DNA of 64,000 nt from Flavobacterium sp. BFFFF2. GTDB taxonomy: Bacteria > Bacteroidota > Bacteroidia > Flavobacteriales > Flavobacteriaceae. Shown here one piece after another: positions 17,216 through 27,300 of this stretch; the stretch's first letter is position 1; each line of letters begins with the position of its first letter. The notes below the pieces were generated by a model. That model did not search any database, was not told the origin of the DNA, and was given only the letters and a program-made list of their open reading frames with translations. The position numbers and the translations under genes are program-made. Where the stretch lies: NCBI GenBank assembly GCA_002256385.1, contig NKJD01000006.1, positions 32,866 to 96,865 of the forward strand. The letters are read 5' to 3'.

Positions 17216-19081
17216 TTATTCCCCTTCTTCTAATTTTAAATTCAGCTCGAACCAACGGGTTTCATAACTAGCTAAGGTATTCAAAAGTTGCTGAAGTGCA
17301 GCCGATTGCGCCTGAATTTCTTCTGGCTTGTGATCTGGAGCCACAAACCATTCTTCTAATTTTATTTTTTGTGCTTCCAGATCCGCGATGTTGCGTTCCA
17401 GCTTGCTCAACTCTTTTTGTTCAGGATGTGATAGAGAGGTGCCCGCTTTTTGTTGCTGCTTCCAATTGTTTTTTTCTTTTGGCGCCGACTTTTCGGGTTC
17501 TTGGCTGTCTTCATAAGCCCTGAAATCGGAATAATTGCCAGGGAAATTCTCAACGACGGCTTGGCCACGGAACACCAATAATTCATCGACAATTTTGTCC
17601 ATAAAATAGCGATCATGCGACACAACGACCAAGCAACCTGGGTAATCCAACAAAAAGTTTTCCAACACATTGAGGGTCACAATATCTAAGTCGTTGGTGG
17701 GTTCATCAAGAATCAAAAAGTTCGGATTCTGAATAAGCACCGTACACAAATACAAGCGTTTTAATTCGCCCCCACTCAATTTTTCAATGTAGTCAAATTG
17801 TTTTTTGGGGTCAAACAAAAATCGTTCCAACAGCTGCGAGGCCGACAAGGTGCGGCCTTTGGCCAACGGAATGTAGTCGCCAAAAGTTCGAATCAGTTCA
17901 ATGACTCTTTGTCCTGGAATCGGGGTGATGCCCCCTTGGCGGTAGTAGCCCACACGCAGGGTGTCACCGACCACCACTTTACCCGCATCGGGCGGAAGTT
18001 GCTGGCTGATGAGGTTTAAAAAAGTGGATTTTCCGGTGCCATTTTTACCGATAATGCCAATCCGGCTGCCGCGTTGAAAATCATAACTGAAACCATCAAG
18101 AATGCGTGTTTGGTCAAATGATTTGCCCACTTTGTGCAATTCGATGATTTTGCTTCCCAAACGTTCCATATTGATTTCCAATTCCAACACGCGGTCTTTT
18201 CGACGGCTTTCGGCCAAAGCTTTAATTTGGTAAAAATCTTCTTGACGCGATTTGGACTTGGTGGTACGGGCTTTGGGTTGCCGACGCATCCATGTTAATT
18301 CTTTTAGAAACAAGTTTTGCGTTTTCTCTTGAGTGGCTTGTTCCGAAATGAGGCGTTCCTCTTTCTTTTGCAGGTAATAGGAATAATTTCCTTTGTAGCT
18401 ATATAACTTTCCGTTATCTAATTCTAAAATTTCGGTGCTGACGCGTTCTAAGAAAAAACGGTCGTGGGTCACCATAAACAAGGTGAGGTTTTCTTTGGCA
18501 AAATAATTTTCGAGCCATTCAATCATTTCCAAGTCCAAATGGTTGGTAGGTTCGTCCAATACCAGCAAATCGGGTTGTTGAATGAGTGCAATGGCCAGGG
18601 CTACCCGTCTTTTTTGTCCCCCAGAAAGTTCTCCAATTTTCTGTTTGAGTTTGTCCAGTTTGAGCTTGAAAAGAATTTGCTGAAAGCGGGTTTCAAAATC
18701 CCAAGCCTGAAACTGATCCATCTCTTCAAAAGCCTTTTGGTAGGCTTCTTGGTCATCGGGGTTTTTCAATGCATTTTCGTAGCGTTCAATGACTTTTAAC
18801 ACAGGATTGTCCGAGGCAAAAATGCTGTCTTCAATGCTTAAATCTTCTTGCAAACGCGGTTCCTGCGGCAAAAAGGCCATTTTGATGCCTTTTCGGCTGA
18901 CTACTTGGCCTGTGTCCGATTCGTCTTCGCCCACCAATATGCGCATGAGGCAGGTTTTACCCGACCCATTTTTGGCAATAAAAGCAATCTTTTGGTCTTT
19001 ATTAATGCCAAATGAAATGTCTGAAAATAGGGTGCGTTCGCCAAATGACTTGGAGACGCCTTCAACGGAAAGGTAGTTCAC
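17216..19081 (-). CDS. ABC-F family ATPase (Uup-like)
   Basis: A soluble twin-ATPase protein without membrane helices, of the ABC-F class that acts on ribosomes. The first domain has AKNGSGKTCLM, LSGGQKRRVALAIAL and LLVLDEPTNHLD; the second has GKNGTGKSTFLN, LSGGELKRLYLCTVL and FLILDEPTNDLD. A linker lies between them (about residues 235-320), and a C-terminal coiled-coil region follows residue 530, rich in Lys, Glu and Gln, as in Uup. The length of 621 residues is normal. It is upstream of the Kir channel gene in a likely two-gene unit. Confidence 0.94.
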   Translation of the reverse strand: MNYLSVEGVSKSFGERTLFSDISFGINKDQKIAFIAKNGSGKTCLMRILVGEDESDTGQVVSRKGIKMAFLPQEPRLQEDLSIEDSIFASDNPVLKVIERYENALKNPDDQEAYQKAFEEMDQFQAWDFETRFQQILFKLKLDKLKQKIGELSGGQKRRVALAIALIQQPDLLVLDEPTNHLDLEMIEWLENYFAKENLTLFMVTHDRFFLERVSTEILELDNGKLYSYKGNYSYYLQKKEERLISEQATQEKTQNLFLKELTWMRRQPKARTTKSKSRQEDFYQIKALAESRRKDRVLELEINMERLGSKIIELHKVGKSFDQTRILDGFSYDFQRGSRIGIIGKNGTGKSTFLNLISQQLPPDAGKVVVGDTLRVGYYRQGGITPIPGQRVIELIRTFGDYIPLAKGRTLSASQLLERFLFDPKKQFDYIEKLSGGELKRLYLCTVLIQNPNFLILDEPTNDLDIVTLNVLENFLLDYPGCLVVVSHDRYFMDKIVDELLVFRGQAVVENFPGNYSDFRAYEDSQEPEKSAPKEKNNWKQQQKAGTSLSHPEQKELSKLERNIADLEAQKIKLEEWFVAPDHKPEEIQAQSAALQQLLNTLASYETRWFELNLKLEEGE

Positions 19082-19109
19082 AGCTGGGTTGTATGATTAG
19101 GTGGAAATA

Positions 19110-20456
19110 TTATTTCCCGGTAATAAATTTAAATAAATCGTTGCCATTGGCAAAAAGCAATAAGGCAATCAGCATGAAGAATCCAACCATTTGGGCTTTT
19201 TCTAAGAATTTGTCGCTGGGTTTGCGTCCTGAAACAATTTCATACAACAAGAACACCACATGACCACCATCAAGCGCCGGAATGGGAAGCAAGTTCATCA
19301 CGCCTAACATGATGGATAAAAAAGCGGTGATTGACCAAAAAGCCAACCAACTCCAAGTTTGTGGGAATACATTAAAGATGGCTGCAAAACCGCCCACGCC
19401 TTTGTAGGCACCTGTACTCGGATTAAAAATGGCTTTTAATTGTCGTCCATAACTGGTCAATTGGTTCCAGCCGTGCGAAATGCCGATGGGAATGGATTCA
19501 ACAAAGCTGTATTCTTTTTGGTGAATTTTGTATAGCCCTAATTTTTCAAGATTGTCTGGAGGCAACATTACGGCGTATTGCAATCCAAATTTACCCTTAT
19601 TGTTTACTTGCGCATTGACGTCAATGGTTTGTTGATCCCTTAACACCTTACAAGCAATGGTTTTGCCCGCATATTGCGGCAGCATTTCAATGAGCTGGTC
19701 GGCATATTGAATGTCTTTTCCGTCAAATTGGAGCAATTGGTCTTTGGGTTTAAAAACGTTTACATTAGCAGAACCAGGCGTCATTTCTTTGACAATAAAA
19801 GGAATTCTGAGTTGTACTAATGCGCCCAATTTCGCTTTCATGATTTGGTCTGGAAAATCGACAGGGATATCCAAAGTGATCTCCTTATTTGCCCGTATCA
19901 CGGTTACATGATGGGCCAACAGTATTTTTTCGTTTAATTCATAAAATCGTTCCACAGGCTCGCCATCGACAGCAACAATTTGGTCTCCCGTTTGAATACC
20001 CACACTTTTTAAAGCAGGATTTGCCACCCAAACGCCATTGGTCACATCTTTGTTATCTATATATTGTTCGCCGTAAAATGCGGTAATACCAATGTAAATG
20101 ACAAAAGCCAAAATAAAATTCACCAGCACCCCACCCAACATGATGATGAGGCGTTGCCAAGCTGGTTTTGACCGAAATTCCCATGCTTGCGGTTCGCCAT
20201 TGAGTTGTTCGGTGTCCATGCTTTCGTCAATCATGCCAGCAATTTTTACGTAGCCACCCAAAGGCAGCCACCCAATGCCATATTCCGTTTCGCCTATTTT
20301 CTTCTTTAATAGGGAATATTTTATGTCAAAAAAGAGGTAAAACTTCTCAACGCGGGTTTTAAATAATTTGGCCGGAATAAAATGACCTAACTCGTGCAAG
20401 ACAATTAGTAGGGAGAGGCTTAATAAAAATTGCCCCAATTTGATTACGATTTCCAT
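19110..20456 (-). CDS. rseP: RIP metalloprotease RseP (site-2 protease family)
   Basis: Intramembrane zinc protease that cleaves membrane-bound regulators. The zinc motif HELGH lies in the first helix (LLIVLHELGHFIPAKLF) and the third ligand lies in MNLLPIPALDGGH near the C terminus. Between them are a G-X-G-type loop (GWLPLGGYVKIAGMIDE) and PDZ segments (VWVANPALKSVGIQTGDQIVAVDGEPV and a second, weaker one). ATG 20456 is chosen because it places the HELGH helix at the usual distance; the open frame upstream has no coding character. Four membrane segments are expected. Confidence 0.94.
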   Translation of the reverse strand: MEIVIKLGQFLLSLSLLIVLHELGHFIPAKLFKTRVEKFYLFFDIKYSLLKKKIGETEYGIGWLPLGGYVKIAGMIDESMDTEQLNGEPQAWEFRSKPAWQRLIIMLGGVLVNFILAFVIYIGITAFYGEQYIDNKDVTNGVWVANPALKSVGIQTGDQIVAVDGEPVERFYELNEKILLAHHVTVIRANKEITLDIPVDFPDQIMKAKLGALVQLRIPFIVKEMTPGSANVNVFKPKDQLLQFDGKDIQYADQLIEMLPQYAGKTIACKVLRDQQTIDVNAQVNNKGKFGLQYAVMLPPDNLEKLGLYKIHQKEYSFVESIPIGISHGWNQLTSYGRQLKAIFNPSTGAYKGVGGFAAIFNVFPQTWSWLAFWSITAFLSIMLGVMNLLPIPALDGGHVVFLLYEIVSGRKPSDKFLEKAQMVGFFMLIALLLFANGNDLFKFITGK

Positions 20457-20476
20457 GTAAAATATTTCAATGCCCG

Positions 20477-20484
20477 CAAAAGTA
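20477..20484 (-). promoter_or_regulatory. -7 promoter box of rseP
   Basis: Read on the minus strand, TACTTTTG fits TAnnTTTG and ends 20 bases before the rseP ATG, which supports that start codon. The -33 element is not clear. Confidence 0.5.
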
Positions 20485-20596
20485 CCAAATTCAACTAACT
20501 TTCCATGATAATTAAGTGGTTTTAAAACGAATTTAACCAAAAGGGTTAAACCGTCAAATTCTACATTTTGACCCATTTCACTGCCAATATTATTTG

Positions 20597-20604
20597 TAGG
20601 TTTG
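20597..20604 (+). promoter_or_regulatory. -7 promoter box of the COG2509 FAD enzyme gene
   Basis: TAGGTTTG matches TAnnTTTG and ends 15 bases before ATG 20620. With the rseP box at 20477-20484 it makes the 163-base gap a divergent promoter pair. Confidence 0.5.
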
Positions 20605-20619
20605 TGGCAAATTTGCACC

Positions 20620-22191
20620 ATGCCTTTTGAACTTTCTCTTCAAGTGAGCCCTGAGGTAGCCGAAAACGAGGTCCTTTTAAAACAGGCAGTATCTCGTTTG
20701 GTTTCGGTTCCAACTGCTGGTATTGCTACTGTGTTACCTTTAAAACGCTCTATTGATGCCCGCCAACGCTTGGTGAAAATTAATTTAAAAGTATTGGTTT
20801 TTGAAACTGGCGAACTGGTTCACACCACTCCTTCATTTGATTTACCTTTTAAAAATGTAACTCAATCTGAGCCCGTTGTCATCGTTGGCGCTGGACCTGC
20901 GGGCTTGTTTGCTGCCTTGCGGTGTTTGGAATTGGGCATCAAACCCATTGTTTTGGAACGGGGCAAAGACGTAAGAGGCCGCCGCCGCGACCTAAAAGCC
21001 ATCAACCAGCAACATGTAGTAAACGAAAATAGCAATTATTGTTTTGGCGAAGGTGGGGCCGGAACGTATTCCGATGGCAAATTATACACCCGCTCCAAAA
21101 AGAGAGGTGACATTGACCGCATACTCCAACGTTTGGTGGCATTTGGGGCTCATCCAGATATCTTGGTAGACGCCCATCCGCACATTGGCACCAATAAACT
21201 GCCTCAACTCATTGAAGCCATTCGCGAGAAAATCCGTGAACTGGGTGGCGAAGTGCGCTTTGACAGCCAAGTGACTGATTTTGTTTTAAGTGGAAACCAA
21301 ATCAAAGGCGTCACTTTGCAGCAAGGCGAAACGATTCAAGCGCGTGCGGTTATTTTGGCCACAGGACATTCGGCCCGCGATATTTTTGCGTTGTTGCACC
21401 ACAAAAAGATAGCCATTGAATTAAAGCCATTCGCATTGGGTGTCCGCATTGAACATCCACAAACTTTGATTGATCAAATTCAATATCATTGCGCGGAGCG
21501 AGGTCCTTATTTGCCTCCTGCGCCTTATTCCATCGTAAAACAAGTTCAAGGACGTGGCATGTATTCGTTTTGTATGTGCCCGGGTGGGGTGATTGCGCCC
21601 TGCGCCACTGCCCCAGGCGAAGTAGTCACCAATGGGTGGTCACCCTCTAAACGCGACCAAGCCACTTCCAATTCGGGCATCGTAGTGGAATTGAAACCCG
21701 AAGATTTCAAATCGTACCACAAATTTGGCCCATTAGCTGGCATGTACTTTCAGCAACACATTGAACAAACCGCTTGGAAATTAGCAGGCGAAACCCAGCG
21801 GGTACCCGCCCAACGAATGGTCGATTTTACCCAAAAACAACAGTCAACGAGCATTCCTGCCACTTCTTATGTGCCTGGAACCACTGCGGTAGAATTGGGC
21901 AAAGTATTCCCTGAATTTATCACCAGCATCCTCCGCGAAGGATTTGTAGCATTTGGCAAAAGCATGCGGGGTTATTTGACCAATGAGGCCATTTTGCACG
22001 CCCCCGAAAGCAGGACGTCCTCGCCAGTGCGCATTCCACGTGACCCAATCACTTTAGAACACATTCAAATTAAAGGCTTGTATCCGTGTGGTGAAGGAGC
22101 CGGCTTTGCGGGTGGTATTGTTTCGGCAGCTATTGATGGCGAAAAATGCATCGAAAAAGTAGCGCAGGAGTGGGGGATTTCTATTATTTAA
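20620..22191 (+). CDS. FAD-dependent oxidoreductase (COG2509 type)
   Basis: A 523-residue flavoprotein of the uncharacterised dehydrogenase group COG2509. An N-terminal domain of about 85 residues precedes the dinucleotide-binding motif VVIVGAGPAGLFAALRCLELG. Other family marks are GGAGTYSDGKLYTR, VILATGHSARDIF, the FCMCPGGVIAPCAT segment and the C-terminal LYPCGEGAGFAGGIVSAAIDG, which closes the FAD site. ATG 20620 follows a TAGGTTTG box. Its last 8 bases overlap the convergent yitT-like gene. Substrate unknown. Confidence 0.92.
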   Translation: MPFELSLQVSPEVAENEVLLKQAVSRLVSVPTAGIATVLPLKRSIDARQRLVKINLKVLVFETGELVHTTPSFDLPFKNVTQSEPVVIVGAGPAGLFAALRCLELGIKPIVLERGKDVRGRRRDLKAINQQHVVNENSNYCFGEGGAGTYSDGKLYTRSKKRGDIDRILQRLVAFGAHPDILVDAHPHIGTNKLPQLIEAIREKIRELGGEVRFDSQVTDFVLSGNQIKGVTLQQGETIQARAVILATGHSARDIFALLHHKKIAIELKPFALGVRIEHPQTLIDQIQYHCAERGPYLPPAPYSIVKQVQGRGMYSFCMCPGGVIAPCATAPGEVVTNGWSPSKRDQATSNSGIVVELKPEDFKSYHKFGPLAGMYFQQHIEQTAWKLAGETQRVPAQRMVDFTQKQQSTSIPATSYVPGTTAVELGKVFPEFITSILREGFVAFGKSMRGYLTNEAILHAPESRTSSPVRIPRDPITLEHIQIKGLYPCGEGAGFAGGIVSAAIDGEKCIEKVAQEWGISII

Positions 22192-23152
22192 GCGGCCTTT
22201 TCTTAATCATTCCGCCCTTGGTGTCTTTAATGCGGTGCATGACCACAAAAGCATTGGGTTCAATTTTTTCAATTTCAGTGGTTAATTTATTGACTTCGAG
22301 TCGGGTAATTACCGTGAAAATGATGTCCACATCGCGGGTTTCCCCCCTTTTTCCATGCCCACTTTTGCCACTGTACACAGTGACCCCTCGTCCCAATTTA
22401 TGGGTAATCATGTGCCGCATTTCGTCGTGGTACGAGGCAATAATGGTGACGCCAATATATTCATCAATCCCTTCCACCAAAAAGTCAAGGGTTTTAGAGG
22501 CTGCTAAATACGTAATCATGGAATAAAGGGCTATTTCAATACCTAAAAAATACGCGGCTGCCGAAAAAATAAACACATTGATGAAAATGACGACATCGCC
22601 AATTGTTACGCCGACTTTGCGCGACAAGTAAATGGCCAGAATTTCGGTGCCATCAATCACACAACCGCCCCGAATGGCAAACCCAATGCCTGCGCCCAAG
22701 AAAAACCCGCCAAAGATGGCTACAAGCAACTTGTCATGGGTTACTTGTGGATACGGAACCACAGCCAAACAAAGTGCCAGCCCAATCATGGCCAAAGCCG
22801 TTTTTATGGCAAACGTTTTACCCATAATTCGGTAGCCCAAGTAGACAAATGGAGCATTCACCATGACGATTAACAACCACAAGGGCAAATGAGTTAAAGC
22901 GGAGAGCAGCAATGAGATACCCGTTGCACCCCCATCAATAAATTGATTGGTCACCAAAAAACCTTTAAAACCAAATCCTGCACAACCAATGCCAGTAATG
23001 ATCAACAGCGTGTCTTTACTATATCGGCGTAGTAATATCAAAAAAATGCGATAGGCTTTTGCAAACACATACCCGCTGGGCACTTCTTGAGGTTTGTTTT
23101 TGTTTTCCCTCAATATGGTTTGCAACAAGATGTTTTTAATAAAATGCTTCAT
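22184..23152 (-). CDS. YitT family membrane protein
   Basis: Five or six membrane helices (about residues 45-205) form the YitT (DUF161) region, with signatures FIDGGATGISLL and GCVIDGTEILAIYL. The C-terminal 90 residues are the cytoplasmic DUF2179 domain (IGVTIIASYHDEM...GRGVTVYSGKSG). Members are suggested to move or sense small molecules, but none is firmly characterised. The 3' end overlaps the convergent FAD enzyme gene by 8 bases. Confidence 0.92.
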   Translation of the reverse strand: MKHFIKNILLQTILRENKNKPQEVPSGYVFAKAYRIFLILLRRYSKDTLLIITGIGCAGFGFKGFLVTNQFIDGGATGISLLLSALTHLPLWLLIVMVNAPFVYLGYRIMGKTFAIKTALAMIGLALCLAVVPYPQVTHDKLLVAIFGGFFLGAGIGFAIRGGCVIDGTEILAIYLSRKVGVTIGDVVIFINVFIFSAAAYFLGIEIALYSMITYLAASKTLDFLVEGIDEYIGVTIIASYHDEMRHMITHKLGRGVTVYSGKSGHGKRGETRDVDIIFTVITRLEVNKLTTEIEKIEPNAFVVMHRIKDTKGGMIKKRPLK

Positions 23153-23446
23153 GGTTGATTATTTCCAATAGGTGGCATGGGTAAAGTTAAACAATTTTAT
23201 GCGGTGAAAAGGCCATGAAATCGAATTAGATACATTTTAAATGCGCAACCTGTTGTTCCTTTATTATGTCAAAATCTTTTGCCTTGAGTATTTTTAATGA
23301 TCATGATTCGTCTGCCGATTTGAAATGGGAATTTTTAAAAGAAATAAAACCAAAAGTGTAACTTGATTGAACGCTTTGTGGCTACTTTTGAATGTGATGA
23401 GTGGCGCTTGTATTTTTCAAGTTTCCAATGGCATTAATTAAAAATC
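23153..23446. other. Intergenic region with a promoter box for the downstream gene
   Basis: A TACTTTTG box at 23383-23390, with TTG 17 bases upstream, is a plausible promoter for the gene at 23447, giving a leader of about 50 bases. A 31-codon frame at 23266-23361 is noted but not supported by any signature. Confidence 0.4.
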
Positions 23447-24283
23447 ATGGATACACCCATTTTTAACCCAAACTCTTGGCTCAGGACTCAACAGAACAAT
23501 GCATTAACCCAAAGGTTGCCTGTGCTTTTTGTAGGTCATGGCAGCCCGATGAATGCCTTGTGGGACAATACCTTTACCCAACAATTGCAGCTTTGGCCAG
23601 CACAATTTGAGCAGCCGCAATCAATTTTGGTGATTTCGGCCCATTGGTTGTCAAAAGGTACTTGGATTAGCACCACGGCACATCCAACAACCATTTATGA
23701 TTTTGGCGGCTTCGACGAACGATTGTATCAGATAAATTATGGCGCTCCCGGCGACCCTGCACGTGCGCAAGCATTGGTCACCAAGCTAAGTGAGTTCGAT
23801 GCCCTAGCTGATCCACAACACGGATTCGATCATGGAGCATGGACCGTGCTCAAATTTTTATACCCGAAAGCGAATATACCCGTGTTTGAAATGAGCATTG
23901 ATTATTACCAACCGCCTTCTTACCATTATCAATTGGCCAAAGACATTCAGCAGCTTAGGGACAAGGGTGTTTTAATTATTTGCAGTGGCAACATTGTACA
24001 CAATTTGAGAAACCTCAATTTTCAGCATGTGGATGCAGCGCCATTTGACTGGGCCGTTTCATTTGATGAATTCATCAAAAAGCAGCTGCTTGATCGCAAC
24101 GACCAAGCAATGATACATTATGAAAAAATGGGTGCAATAGCGGAAATAGCCGTGCCCACCAATGACCATTATTTACCTTTGATTTATGCCTTAGGTGCCA
24201 CCAACCCCGACGAAAAGATTGTTTTTTGGCACGAGGGTTTTCAGCATGGCAGCATCAGTATGCGCTGCATTCAATTTGGGTAA
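23447..24283 (+). CDS. ygiD: 4,5-DOPA dioxygenase extradiol-like protein (YgiD/LigB family)
   Basis: A 278-residue class III extradiol ring-cleavage dioxygenase of the DODA/YgiD type. Metal ligands are expected in LFVGHGSPMNAL (His), SAHWLSKG (His) and the later NIVHNLR and DHGAWTVL histidines. The DFGGF and YQINYGAPGDP motifs are typical of the family. In vitro such enzymes open the ring of L-DOPA; the physiological substrate in bacteria is not settled. Single gene. Confidence 0.93.
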   Translation: MDTPIFNPNSWLRTQQNNALTQRLPVLFVGHGSPMNALWDNTFTQQLQLWPAQFEQPQSILVISAHWLSKGTWISTTAHPTTIYDFGGFDERLYQINYGAPGDPARAQALVTKLSEFDALADPQHGFDHGAWTVLKFLYPKANIPVFEMSIDYYQPPSYHYQLAKDIQQLRDKGVLIICSGNIVHNLRNLNFQHVDAAPFDWAVSFDEFIKKQLLDRNDQAMIHYEKMGAIAEIAVPTNDHYLPLIYALGATNPDEKIVFWHEGFQHGSISMRCIQFG

Positions 24284-24316
24284 TCAGGATGTGAATTAAT
24301 CAACACGAATGTGTGA

Positions 24317-27300
24317 TTACCGTTTCAAGGCAAAATGTCCTTTGTAAACTTGCCCGTTTTCACGGTAAACTACAAACCAGTAATCGTCTGCTGGGCATTC
24401 TAAGCCGTTGTATCGGCCATCCCAGCCAATGCTGTTGTAGGGTAGCTCTTGTAAAAACTTCCCAAATCGGTTAAAAATGTGTACTTTAAGTCCAGGTTTG
24501 AAGTTTGCAAAGTCAACTTGCCAATAATCGTGAAAACCATCGTTGTTGGGCGTAAAATAGACCGGATGATACAGCAAGAAAACCCGTTCTATGTGACTAA
24601 TGCCACATAAATTCAGGTCTTTCACATACACCATATATTCGCCGGTATCTAATCCGGTGAATGTATTACTCGTCTGATAATTAACCCCATCAAGCGAATA
24701 AACATAATTGCCAACGCCCCGAACAGTCACTGTAATACTATTGTCGTGTACAGTCCAGTCTTGGGTATCAATATGTGCAATTACAGCCGGATTTGATAAA
24801 AACAAGGTGAAATTATGTGTGGTAAAGCACTGCAAAGCATGGTTGTTGTGCCATTCAGAAACCTTCACCCAATAATTCCCGAAATGGTTGAAAGTACTGG
24901 TTTGTGTCGTGGATAGATTGGTCCATAAATAACTTTCAAATCCTGGGCCGGCATCTAAAGTGATGGGGAAATTTTCACAGATCGGAAATTGATCTAACAT
25001 AGAAACCCTTGGTGCATCAAAGAAGGTGAAATTCAATTTTACGACTTTATAACATTGAAATAGATCTGAAATGCGAACATAAATAGTGGGTTCGGTGGTC
25101 GAAACTAAAGCAGCTGCTGCTGGTGTATATTGCAGCGCATGGTCAAGTTGAATGGCCGCATTCTCGCTTTTGTAAAAATTGAAATTATATCCGGCCGCAT
25201 TTAAAATATATTGGCTGTTGTAAGCGGTCAGGTCAACGGTTTCTTGTAAATCATTGAAAGTGTCACAATACAACGTGGAGGAATCATGTCCATTTGGAAT
25301 GTCATGATAGGTCGTGTTAAAATTGGCGGTTGATTGTAATGACTCACAACTGCCATGTCGAACAATTATTTGATACGTGTTAGGAACTAAAATATCTGGT
25401 AAAATGGGTGAATTGCTCCAATTTTGTCCCCCATCAAATGAAAAGGAATCACCAAAGGTTTTTACAGTGATACTCCCTTTTATGCCACAACTTGCATCGG
25501 AAATCAGAAAAGAAGGTCTAACATTTTCAAAGTCAACCAAGTATAGGTAGTTGGTTGGTGAAGTGCAGCCAATGTTGTCTTTAATTTTCAGAATATAACT
25601 TCCTGTATTCAAATTGGTAAATACCGGATTCGTTTGCCAAGTATTTCCCCCGTCAATGCTAAATTCTGCTGCTGCCGAAGTGAAATTAATGGCACCAGAA
25701 TTACCACAATAAGGATCAATTTTATCGGCTTCGGGCGATGCTAAAAACTCTCCTTCTAGCGTGATGTCATTTGCATTTGACATACATCCATCCGCATCTT
25801 TTGTGCGAATGTGGTAGGTTCCCAATGGCAATTGATCTATAGTGTTACTAGTTGTCCATGTTATTCCATTGTCAAAACTATATTCAGGGGCTGTTGACGT
25901 TACTGTAATGGATCCGAATCCGCCACAAAAGGTAGGGTTGACAAATGTAGCTCTCGGAAAAGGTCCATTAAATGACGTAATATAAACGGTTGAAGGATAG
26001 GACTCGCATCCAGAGGCTGTTCTAATTTTAATATGGTAAGTCCCTACATCTGCTTGGCTTAAACTTGGGTTTGATTGCCAATTAGCACCCCCGTCAAAAC
26101 TCACCTCTGACATAATTGATGTTACTGTGATGCTGCCATAAGAATTTAAACAGCCAGGCCTTATCACCGACAGCGTGGGGTTCACAGCAATGCCATTTGG
26201 TAATATGGTGGCTGAGGTTTGTGCTAAACAGCCATCGGTGTCGGTTACAGTAACATGAAAAGTACCAGGAGTATTCACCGTAATAGCAGCCGTTGTCGCT
26301 CCTGTGCTCCATGCGTAATGGGTTCCAGTTGAAGCTGTTAAAACTGTGTCGCCAGCGCAAACATTTAAGATGCCTGAAATGGTGGCAATGGGATTTCGGA
26401 CTTGAATGGTAATTGGAATAATTTTAAAACAATTGGGTGTAGTATTACTCACCCTTACATATACTATACGGCTAGCACTTACATAAGCAGCCGGAGTCGC
26501 AATCGGATTATAATTTAAGACCGCATCATTTAATTGCTCAAAATAGGCAAACGTTAAACCAGGTTGATTGACTGCAATAATGGGTTGTGCCAGCAATAAG
26601 TTAAATATTTCAGTGCCATTTTTGTCGGTATCACAACTTTTAAGTTTAGTTGTCACTAACTGAATGGGGCAATTGACACAATTTAAATACCAAATATCCC
26701 AACCAGGATTGGCATCGTCATCCATGACATCGTTGAAGTGCGTTCCCGTACAATCCGTTTGCGAAACCTTATAGGACAGTTTAACTGACACATTATAAGT
26801 GCCCGAAACTAGGTTGGGTAAACTTCCAAGTGGCAAATCAAAGCAAAAACGAAGGTTGGTCAAATCCACGTTTGCGGGTACCACTGAAGTGTAAACAGTC
26901 AAGTTGTTTTCATCGGAAACGGTTAAGGTAAAGGTGTCTACAGCGGCCAAAATACCTCCAGAACCGGGAACAGTAAACGATCCACAAATTGAAACTGGCA
27001 ATGTCGGACAATTTAAATACAAGGGATCTAGTTCAATGCTTCCTTGTAAATTTTCGGCTGCATGTAAATTGCAAATATCATCAATGTAGGCATACCCAAA
27101 ATGACCTCCCAAACCGCAACGTGAAGCCATGAATTCAATGGTAAATGGTTCGTTATTTGGAATGGATGAAATATCTAAATACCCTGCTTGCCAATTGTTT
27201 GTAAACAATACCACACTGCCCACTACCAAATTTGGTGCCTGGGTAAAAACGCAGTTTTTGGGATCGCCAATTAAACAAAATTCATTGACCACATCACCGT

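Noticed and set aside
23266-23361. 31-codon frame (MSKSFALSIFNDHD...) between yitT and the dioxygenase gene
   Set aside because: No promoter directly ahead, no recognisable pattern and no partner gene; too short to support.
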